64,000 nt of DNA, from contig JAPPUL010000081.1 in NCBI GenBank assembly GCA_026874595.1, positions 386,501-450,500 of the forward strand. Direction: 5' to 3'. Below the pieces are notes generated by a model. It was not told the DNA's origin, ran no database searches, and saw only the letters and a program-made list of their open reading frames with translations. The DNA is from Sipunculus nudus. Lineage: Eukaryota; Annelida; Sipuncula; Golfingiida; Sipunculidae. Both the position numbers and the translations under genes were made by a program. This document shows positions 57,616 through 64,000 of this stretch, in pieces (positions within the stretch are counted from its first letter, which is position 1; each line of letters begins with the position of its first letter).

Positions 57616-58464
57616 ATGTCAAATGGCAAAGATATAATAACATCACTATTTTCAAAAAGACAAACGCAAATATGTCCCATATGTAATTCGCTAATGCACC
57701 TAGAAAAGCTTAACAACCTAGCTTTAAAAAAGCTTGAGAATGGGCTTTCATTAGAACTGCGTCAAAACTATAGACCCCATGAGAGTTTTGGAGTAGTTAT
57801 CCCTATTTTATATTCAGTTTTTGTATGTACAAAATGTTATTATGCTGCATTTAAAGAAGATTTACACCCTAAAAACAATGATATTAAGATATTGCTTGAA
57901 GAAGATAAACAAAATCGTGTGAAGCTTGTTAATAGATTATTTAATGATATTACTTTTAGTACAAGAAGAAATATAGAACATGGTTTTTTGAGTTATTTAC
58001 TTGGGATAGTCTGTTATGCAAAAAAAGAAGATGAAAACAAAATATATGGCTTTAAAAAAGCCTTATGTGCTTTGCGGGGGGCATGGCTTGCTCAAGATAT
58101 TGCAAAGCACTATGAAAACGATAGTTTTGCCTTAATTTATAGCATACTATTCAAGAAGGCTGCTGTATATTATAGTATAGCCTTTACCTATTTCCAAAGT
58201 AATAAATCTGAAATAGAGCATGCGAGATTTGTTGGGCCAGATATAAATAAGGATTTTGGATATGCGGGTGTAATATATCTAACAGGATATTTGAATTATA
58301 GATTATCAAACTTTGATAAGAATGCAGAGCGAAAGAAAAGAACTTTGGATAATGTAATAAAGATAATGCGACTTGTTATAGAACGAAAGGATTCTGATTT
58401 ATTATTAATTAATAATGCAAGAGAAATATCCAAAGCTGCAACAAATATCTTATCACGAGGCTAA
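57616..58464 (+). CDS. DUF2225 family protein
   Basis: The 282-residue cytoplasmic protein carries two Cys pairs near the N-terminus (ICPICNSL at residues 19-26 and FVCTKCYYAAF near 72-82) that look like a zinc ribbon. The remainder is helical, TPR-like (GLAWLAQDIAKHY-type segments, here GAWLAQDIAKHYEND, and KAAVYYSIAFTYFQSN). DUF2225 proteins are frequent in spirochaetes and Clostridia; the role is unknown. It overlaps none but lies 1 bp ahead of the next gene, so the pair is an operon. Confidence 0.82.
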   Translation: MSNGKDIITSLFSKRQTQICPICNSLMHLEKLNNLALKKLENGLSLELRQNYRPHESFGVVIPILYSVFVCTKCYYAAFKEDLHPKNNDIKILLEEDKQNRVKLVNRLFNDITFSTRRNIEHGFLSYLLGIVCYAKKEDENKIYGFKKALCALRGAWLAQDIAKHYENDSFALIYSILFKKAAVYYSIAFTYFQSNKSEIEHARFVGPDINKDFGYAGVIYLTGYLNYRLSNFDKNAERKKRTLDNVIKIMRLVIERKDSDLLLINNAREISKAATNILSRG

Positions 58465-58465
58465 A

Positions 58466-58867
58466 ATGGATAAAAGTATACAAGATATACTTGAAAGGGA
58501 GTTTAATAAGGTAGGCTTTGAAGGTTCGTCAGATGAATCTTACAATCGATATTTACAGACTATCCAGGATTATAAAGTAAATACAAAAAGAGAGGAGAAA
58601 ACAAATACCCCTCTTACGGATTATGTCTCACAAAGCTCACAAGAAATACTAAATCAAAAGACCCTGCCACAAGAACTTAGTCTAAGAAAGACATTAGATA
58701 AAAAGGTTATAGTCAATCTTTTAGATCCGCTTGGAAATACAAAAACCCTGCAAGAAGACACTCCAAAAGGAAAAGACAAATCAAATCTAGCAAAAGAGAA
58801 TTTGCTATTTTTTAATAAAAGTCTTACAAAAGAAGAGATAAAGACTATATTAACGCAGATAGGGTAA
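58466..58867 (+). CDS. Hypothetical protein, 133 aa
   Basis: The ATG at 58466 directly follows the DUF2225 stop and fits better than the overlapping longer frame from 58415. The protein is hydrophilic, low in complexity and rich in Lys, Thr, Gln and Glu; no domain is apparent. The N-terminus (DKSIQDILEREFNKVGF) may be an amphipathic helix. Co-transcription with the DUF2225 gene and the following NamZ-like gene is likely. Confidence 0.55.
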   Translation: MDKSIQDILEREFNKVGFEGSSDESYNRYLQTIQDYKVNTKREEKTNTPLTDYVSQSSQEILNQKTLPQELSLRKTLDKKVIVNLLDPLGNTKTLQEDTPKGKDKSNLAKENLLFFNKSLTKEEIKTILTQIG

Positions 58868-58906
58868 AAGAAAAAAGCAAATAGGATACTAAATAAAAGA
58901 TATGTT

Positions 58907-60082
58907 ATGGTACAAACAGGACTTTATAATCTTATCACAAATAATAATCTGGCGTCGAATCTCCTATACGGACATAAGCTAGGTCTTCTAATAAATCCAA
59001 GCTCCGTAAATTACAACTATAATCATATTCTTAGCATTTTAAACGAAAGAAAAAAATATTTTAACCTAAAGAAAATCTTTACTCCTCAACATGGATATAA
59101 AGCTGATGTGCAGGCTAATATGATAGAGTCAAAAAACATGATTGACCCTATAAACAAATTGCCTGTATATAGCTTATATTCCAAAACCAGAGAACCTACT
59201 AAAGAAATGCTTGAGGATATTGATACTATTATTATAGATTTGCAAGACGTTGGCACTAGGGTATATACTTATATTTGGACAATGTTTAAGATGCTTGAAG
59301 GAGCTGCTAGATATAACAAAAATGTTATATTACTTGACAGACCAAATCCTATAGGAAGTAATATTATTGAAGGTAATCTACTTGAGGATGAGTACAAATC
59401 ATTTGTAGGCCTTTATCCCATACCCATGCGTCATGGAATGACAATAGGCGAACTTGCAATAATGTTTAATAAGAAAATAAAGAGCAATTTAAAAGTAATT
59501 AGAATGAAGCATTATAAACGTGATATGTTTTTTTGTGATACTAAATTACCTTGGGTTATGCCCTCTCCGAATATGCCAACACCTAAAACTGCTATACTTT
59601 ATCCTATGGGAGTAATATTTGAAGGAACAAACGTATCAGAAGGACGAGGTACTACACTCCCTTTTGAACTAATTGGAGCACCCTATATAGACGCAAATCA
59701 ATTAAAATGTGAAATGGAAACACTTAAAATACCGTATGTATATTTTAGGGAAGTATATTTTACTCCAACTTTTGATAAATATGCTGGAGAGTCCTGTAAT
59801 GGATTGCAAATTCACCCTCTTGACGAAAAGAAATTTAGACCTTATATAGTAGGGTTAGCTCTTTTAAGCTCTATACAGAAGTTATACTATAAAGTGTTCA
59901 AATGGCTTGAGGGTCCATACGAATACGAATATACTAAAAGGCCAATCGATATAATACTAGGGAGCAAGAACTTACGTAAAAGCCTATTTACAAAAGAAAA
60001 TATTTATGATACTATTGAGGATGAATGGAAAGAAGAGCTAAACTATTTTAAAGAAGAGCGTAATGCCTCTTTGCTATATTAA
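58907..60082 (+). CDS. namZ: NamZ-like exo-beta-N-acetylmuramidase (DUF1343)
   Basis: The 391-residue protein has the signatures of the DUF1343 family: FTPQHGYKADVQANM, IIDLQDVGTRVYTY, LLDRPNPIGSN, MRHGMTIGELAIMF, WVMPSPNMPTPKTA and FEGTNVSEGRGTTLPFE. The characterised Bacillus member NamZ releases terminal N-acetylmuramate from peptidoglycan fragments. No signal peptide is evident here, so it would act inside the cell in wall recycling, or be exported another way. Length is near the normal 400 residues. Confidence 0.88.
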   Translation: MVQTGLYNLITNNNLASNLLYGHKLGLLINPSSVNYNYNHILSILNERKKYFNLKKIFTPQHGYKADVQANMIESKNMIDPINKLPVYSLYSKTREPTKEMLEDIDTIIIDLQDVGTRVYTYIWTMFKMLEGAARYNKNVILLDRPNPIGSNIIEGNLLEDEYKSFVGLYPIPMRHGMTIGELAIMFNKKIKSNLKVIRMKHYKRDMFFCDTKLPWVMPSPNMPTPKTAILYPMGVIFEGTNVSEGRGTTLPFELIGAPYIDANQLKCEMETLKIPYVYFREVYFTPTFDKYAGESCNGLQIHPLDEKKFRPYIVGLALLSSIQKLYYKVFKWLEGPYEYEYTKRPIDIILGSKNLRKSLFTKENIYDTIEDEWKEELNYFKEERNASLLY

Positions 60083-60205
60083 AATAAAGTATAGAAAAGG
60101 ATGTGCTTATAGTAGCTTATAGGTAATTGAATATATAAGAATAATCTTAATCTAGATTAAGAAAAACCCATTTAACTATATAGAGATAATAAGAAAGCTC
60201 ATAAG
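60083..60205. other. Spacer ahead of the phosphofructokinase pair
   Basis: The spacer is AT-rich and probably holds the promoter of the two phosphofructokinase genes. No further structure is seen. Confidence 0.35.
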
Positions 60206-61441
60206 GTGAATATGTCAGACCACTATGCCCCAAATGATAAAAAGATAGGATTAGTATTCTCAGGAGGCCCTGCTCCTGCGGCAAATGCTGTTATATCTGC
60301 AGTAACAATAAGTTTTATAAGTAGAGGCTATACTGTAATTGGTTTTATGGACGGTTATAAATATATAGTGGAGTATGAGAAAGGCAAGACAAGCTTAAAA
60401 GAAGGAATACATTACAAAGTATTGCAAATAAATGAGATAGGAGCAATACGAAACCAAAGAGGAATATATATAAGGACCTCACGTGTAAATCCGGGCAAAG
60501 CAATAAAGAAAGTAGAGGATTTAAAAGACAATGAAAAGAATAAGCCACTTAAGAATTTACTAGATGCCTTAGAATTGCTAAATATAGGGCTTTTGATATC
60601 GATAGGAGGTGATGACACATTAAGGACAGCAAATCTAATAGATCTAATGGGGATGCCGACAATCCACATACCAAAGACAATAGACAATGATTATTATGGG
60701 ATACCATGGACATTTGGGTATTGGACAAGTGTTGATGTTGCACAAAAGACTTTATTAAACTTAAGATCAGATGCAGCAGCAACAAACAGTTATTTTGTGG
60801 CTGAGATAATGGGCAGAAAGACGGGTTGGTTGACTTATGCTGCGGGGATAGCGGGAGAGGCTATTGAGATGATATCGGTAGAGGATATAGAAAGTGAGGA
60901 GTTTGAGGTTGACTTAATTAAGATATGCGAAGAACTAGTAGATATAATATTAACCCGCGAAAAGCTTGACAAGCATTATGGAATAATATGTGTAGCGGAA
61001 GGACTTGCAGACAGACTGCCTGAGGCTTTACTACCAACGGTAAAAGATGAATTTGAACATAAAGCATTGGGCAAAGCAGAGATAGGCAAGGTAATAGCTA
61101 GCAAAGTACAAGATATATACCTAAGAAGAACAAATAATAGTTTAAAGATAAATGCAAAACAAATAGGCTATGAAACTAGAACAGCTTCACCAATAAGCTT
61201 TGATGTGGTACTGGCATCTGCTTTGGGATACGGAGCATATAAACTTTATAGTGAAAATAAGACAGGACATATGGTTAGCGTACTTGACAATTTTAACATA
61301 AAGGGAATAGAGTTCAAAGAGCTAATTGATAAAAATACGCTAACAACAAAAGTAAGATATGTTCCGCATAACGATGACTTTTACAATATAAAGCAAACAC
61401 TTTCCTATAGGTCAGTAAAGAAATGGAGAAGATTAACCTAA
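60206..61441 (+). CDS. Phosphofructokinase, probably pyrophosphate-dependent
   Basis: The 411-residue PfkA-superfamily enzyme phosphorylates fructose 6-phosphate in glycolysis. The nucleotide/PPi loop is FSGGPAPAANAVI, and GGDDTLRTA (about residues 132-140) carries Asp where ATP-dependent enzymes have Gly (E. coli Gly104), a hallmark of PPi-dependent types. PKTIDNDYYG also has the Lys typical of PPi enzymes, and MGRKTGWLTYAAG is the substrate loop. The start at 60206 is GTG; ATG at 60212 is an alternative. It overlaps the second phosphofructokinase by 19 bp. Confidence 0.85.
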   Translation: MNMSDHYAPNDKKIGLVFSGGPAPAANAVISAVTISFISRGYTVIGFMDGYKYIVEYEKGKTSLKEGIHYKVLQINEIGAIRNQRGIYIRTSRVNPGKAIKKVEDLKDNEKNKPLKNLLDALELLNIGLLISIGGDDTLRTANLIDLMGMPTIHIPKTIDNDYYGIPWTFGYWTSVDVAQKTLLNLRSDAAATNSYFVAEIMGRKTGWLTYAAGIAGEAIEMISVEDIESEEFEVDLIKICEELVDIILTREKLDKHYGIICVAEGLADRLPEALLPTVKDEFEHKALGKAEIGKVIASKVQDIYLRRTNNSLKINAKQIGYETRTASPISFDVVLASALGYGAYKLYSENKTGHMVSVLDNFNIKGIEFKELIDKNTLTTKVRYVPHNDDFYNIKQTLSYRSVKKWRRLT

Positions 61442-62739
61442 AAAGAATTGATACAAATATAGAAAGTCTTGGAGATGCAAAATACGAAACTCCACTAAAG
61501 GGTTTTTTATATACTGAAGATAGCAAAAGGGTTTTGTACAACGTATTTGAAGATGAACTACAAGATATGGTAGCAAAAGGGGAAAAACTAATATCATTTG
61601 AGCGTGCAGGCCCAAGAAAGCAGATATATTTCAAACCAGAGAATACCCGAGCAGCAATAGTAAGCTGCGGTGGATTATGTCCGGGAATAAACAACGTGGT
61701 AAGATCTATTGTTATGCAACTTCACTATTCCTATAAGATAAAGGAGATACTAGGAATAAGATATGGTTATGATGGATTAAACAAATCTAAGCAACAAGGA
61801 AAACCAATAGTTTTAACTCCTAATATAGTAAAGAATCTATATGCATTTGGGGGTTCATGGCTTGGCTCATCACGTGGCTATCAACCTATAAACCATATAG
61901 TAAACTATCTTAAAGAACTTAAGGTAGACATATTATTTACGATAGGCGGAGATGGGACATTAAATGGGGCACTTGAGATTGCAAAAGAGATTAAAAGACA
62001 AAAGTTAAAGATCGGTGTAATAGGAATTCCAAAAACAATAGATAATGACATAGCATATATTTCAAAAAGTTTTGGTTTTGAGACAGCTTTTTCATATGCA
62101 ACACAGTCAATAGAAAGTGCACATGCAGAAGCAATAGGAGCTCCAAATGGGATAGGACTGGTAAAGCTAATGGGAAGGCACTCTGGGTTTATAGCGGCAA
62201 ATGCAACTCTTGCATTAAAAGAAGTAAACTACGTATTAATCCCGGAAATAGACTTTGACCTTGACGGAGCTCACGGACTTTTAAACACTCTAAAAAAACG
62301 ACTTGATGAGAAAGGACATGCAGTAATCGTGGTGGCAGAAGGGAGTGGACAAAAGTTCTTTTCGGATACAGTAAAGAGTTTTGACGCATCAGGGAATGTA
62401 AAGTTAAATGACATAGGGCTTTATATTAAAGACCGTATAAAAGCCTATTTCGAAGAAATAAAATACACCATAAACTTAAAATATATAGATCCAAGCTATA
62501 TAATAAGGAGCTTACCAGCAAATCCAATTGACAGTGTATTTTGCGGCTTACTAGGACAAAATGCAGTACACGCAGGCATGGCAGGGAAGACGATGCTGCT
62601 TGTTGGCACCTGGAATAATTTATTTGTCCACATACCGATGAAACTAGTAAGTTCAAAAAGGAAACAGATTCAAAAGCATGGTTTATTATGGCAAAACGTT
62701 ATATCAAGCACAGGCCAACCCTCTTTTTTAAGCAAATAG
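61423..62739 (+). CDS. Phosphofructokinase, ATP-type signature
   Basis: The 438-residue second enzyme belongs to the large PfkA clade found in plants, trypanosomes and spirochaetes: SCGGLCPGINNVVRSIV, RYGYDGL, TIGGDGTLNGAL (about residues 174-185) with Gly after GGD, PKTIDNDIAY, MGRHSGFIAANA and VVAEGSGQKFF. Gly at that position with Lys in PKTIDND is the combination known in trypanosomal ATP-dependent enzymes. The overlap with the preceding gene suggests coupled synthesis, possibly a heteromer, or two enzymes with different phosphate donors. Confidence 0.85.
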   Translation: MEKINLKRIDTNIESLGDAKYETPLKGFLYTEDSKRVLYNVFEDELQDMVAKGEKLISFERAGPRKQIYFKPENTRAAIVSCGGLCPGINNVVRSIVMQLHYSYKIKEILGIRYGYDGLNKSKQQGKPIVLTPNIVKNLYAFGGSWLGSSRGYQPINHIVNYLKELKVDILFTIGGDGTLNGALEIAKEIKRQKLKIGVIGIPKTIDNDIAYISKSFGFETAFSYATQSIESAHAEAIGAPNGIGLVKLMGRHSGFIAANATLALKEVNYVLIPEIDFDLDGAHGLLNTLKKRLDEKGHAVIVVAEGSGQKFFSDTVKSFDASGNVKLNDIGLYIKDRIKAYFEEIKYTINLKYIDPSYIIRSLPANPIDSVFCGLLGQNAVHAGMAGKTMLLVGTWNNLFVHIPMKLVSSKRKQIQKHGLLWQNVISSTGQPSFLSK

Positions 62740-62847
62740 TTAATAATAATAGTTATACTTTATTATAAATTCTTAATTTATAGAATTGAGATATTTAGAA
62801 TTAAGATATTTAGAAAGGTAAAAATGAATTAATTGGAAAATATAAAT

Positions 62848-64000
62848 ATGTTAGAACCTAAAGATGCTTTACAAGAGGAATTAAAGTTCAAGATACTCCT
62901 TGCTGGAGGCGGACCTGCAAACTTAGCTTGTGCAATACACTTACTTGATTTAATAAAGAAACATAATGTAGAGGCAAAAAAGATTGAGAGTGGATATAAA
63001 AAAATAGATATAGAAGACAAATTGTGCGTAATAGAAAAAGGTAGTTATATAGGAGCCCATAGCATATCAGGCGCAATTCTAGATCCCTGTTCCTTAGAAG
63101 AACTAATCCCGAATTATATATCATCAGGCTTCCCATACGAAAGTGAAGTTAAAAAGAGTGAATATTGCTTTTTAACAAAGAAGAAAGCTTATATAATCCC
63201 TTTTGCAGACAAATACCTTAAAGCATTAAAAAATAAAGGCAAATATTTAATATCCCTTGGCAAACTAACAAATTGGTTAGGAGAGGAGGCTGAAAAACGC
63301 GGTGCAGTAATATTACCTGGATATAGTGCTGAGAAGCTGCTTTATGGCAATGAAGATAAGATTATGGGAGTCAGAGCATCAAGCATAGATTTAAATGGTA
63401 AAACTGAATATAATTTACATGCAGAAGTAACAGTTATTGGGGACGGAGCAAATGGGAATTTAAGTCAAGAAGTAATAACTAAATATGGGCTTTCACAGGA
63501 GGGGATGACGTATGCGCTTGGCTGTAAAGAGGTTTGGGAGATACCCAAAGGCCGAATTAAAAAAGGCAGCGTAATAAACTTTACAGGATACCCATTAAAC
63601 TTGTTCTACAAACCTGGTGGGAGTTTTGTATATGGGTTAAGCCAAACCAAAGTATCACTAGGCTTATTTACGCACTTAACCTCAAAATATCCCCTACTAA
63701 ATACACATAAAGAGCTTCAAAGATTAAAATCTCATCCCTATATAAAATGGTTACTTAAGGGCGGCCAAGCACTCTCCTTTGGGTCTAAAGTAATATCAAC
63801 AGGAGCTTACTACGCAAAACCAAAGGTAACTCACAATAATGTACTAATAATTGGTGAGGCAGGTGGCCTTTTAAACTTTAAGGAACTTAAGGGTATTCAT
63901 TTAGCTATAAAGTCTGGGATGCTGGCTGCTAAGACCTTATATGATTCTATAAAAGCGACAGACTATAGTAAATTTAAATTAAATAAATACGAAGAGCTTT
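62848..64000 (+). CDS. Electron-transfer-flavoprotein:quinone oxidoreductase, N-terminal part
   Basis: The gene starts at ATG 62848 and runs off the right edge (384 codons seen). The FAD-binding motif is ILLAGGGPANLACAIHL (about residues 17-33), followed by VIEKGSYIGAHSISGAILDP, typical of ETF-QO, and TVIGDGANGNLSQEV. The mid region GCKEVWEIPKGRIKKGSV matches the family. The C-terminal [4Fe-4S] ferredoxin part lies outside the window. ETF-QO feeds electrons from fatty-acid or amino-acid oxidation into quinone. Upstream are short TA-rich repeats (GATATTTAGAA) at about 62788-62813. Confidence 0.83.
   Translation, partial: MLEPKDALQEELKFKILLAGGGPANLACAIHLLDLIKKHNVEAKKIESGYKKIDIEDKLCVIEKGSYIGAHSISGAILDPCSLEELIPNYISSGFPYESEVKKSEYCFLTKKKAYIIPFADKYLKALKNKGKYLISLGKLTNWLGEEAEKRGAVILPGYSAEKLLYGNEDKIMGVRASSIDLNGKTEYNLHAEVTVIGDGANGNLSQEVITKYGLSQEGMTYALGCKEVWEIPKGRIKKGSVINFTGYPLNLFYKPGGSFVYGLSQTKVSLGLFTHLTSKYPLLNTHKELQRLKSHPYIKWLLKGGQALSFGSKVISTGAYYAKPKVTHNNVLIIGEAGGLLNFKELKGIHLAIKSGMLAAKTLYDSIKATDYSKFKLNKYEEL

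Overview
The window is a mosaic of at least five blocks that differ in base composition, coding density and state of decay. Left block (about 1-16.2 kb): AT-rich, proteobacterial gene content. It holds a phenol-hydroxylase-type diiron monooxygenase cluster with a premature stop in the large subunit, a fused 5-oxoprolinase/hydantoinase, a MarR-like regulator, a TRAP transporter (dctPQM), a RidA protein and a glutamate-type amino-acid ABC transporter. Long gene-poor gaps contain an IS1595-type transposase remnant and several palindromes.

Second block (16.4-18.5 kb): a more GC-rich, intact Gfo/Idh/MocA oxidoreductase, a broken GyrI-like gene, and the left copy of a ~240-bp direct repeat. Third block (18.9-27 kb): GC-rich and heavily decayed, resembling roseobacter-type DNA. 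It has a dctM 3' fragment, then an operon of an ABC importer, a glycerophosphodiester phosphodiesterase and an inositol-monophosphatase-like protein, with a divergent ROK regulator. Only the phosphodiesterase frame is unbroken. An IS3 orfB remnant closes the block.

Fourth block (27-37.3 kb): a complete, apparently intact glycerol operon in the rhizobial order glpD-S-T-P-Q-U-V-K with divergent glpR. From 37.3 to 47.1 kb follow pseudogenes: a DUF4143 ATPase, a GntR regulator, an NCS1 permease, an amidase, a polysaccharide deacetylase, a 5'-truncated CobW GTPase, a PotD-like binding protein, and a pair of conserved genes of unknown function. The right copy of the repeat lies at 47.11-47.35 kb and runs into a tRNA-Ser(GCU) gene.

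Fifth block (47.45-64 kb): AT-rich, densely coding and intact. It encodes tRNA-Ser(UGA), a PilZ protein, bifunctional homocysteine methyltransferase/MTHFR, rhomboid protease, DNA polymerase III delta'-like protein, a von Willebrand A lipoprotein, tRNA-Leu(GAG), DUF2225, NamZ-like, two phosphofructokinases and the start of ETF-quinone oxidoreductase. This set reminds me of spirochaetes, with low confidence.

The gene content of the left 47 kb suggests an alphaproteobacterium or related host-associated bacterium under relaxed selection: most genes in blocks 2-4 outside glp carry stops or frameshifts, while uptake of glycerol, glutamate/pyroglutamate and dicarboxylate-like solutes appears preserved. 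The break between the two tRNA-Ser genes (CCA-encoding versus not) may be a true integration boundary or a chimeric assembly join; the sequence alone cannot decide.
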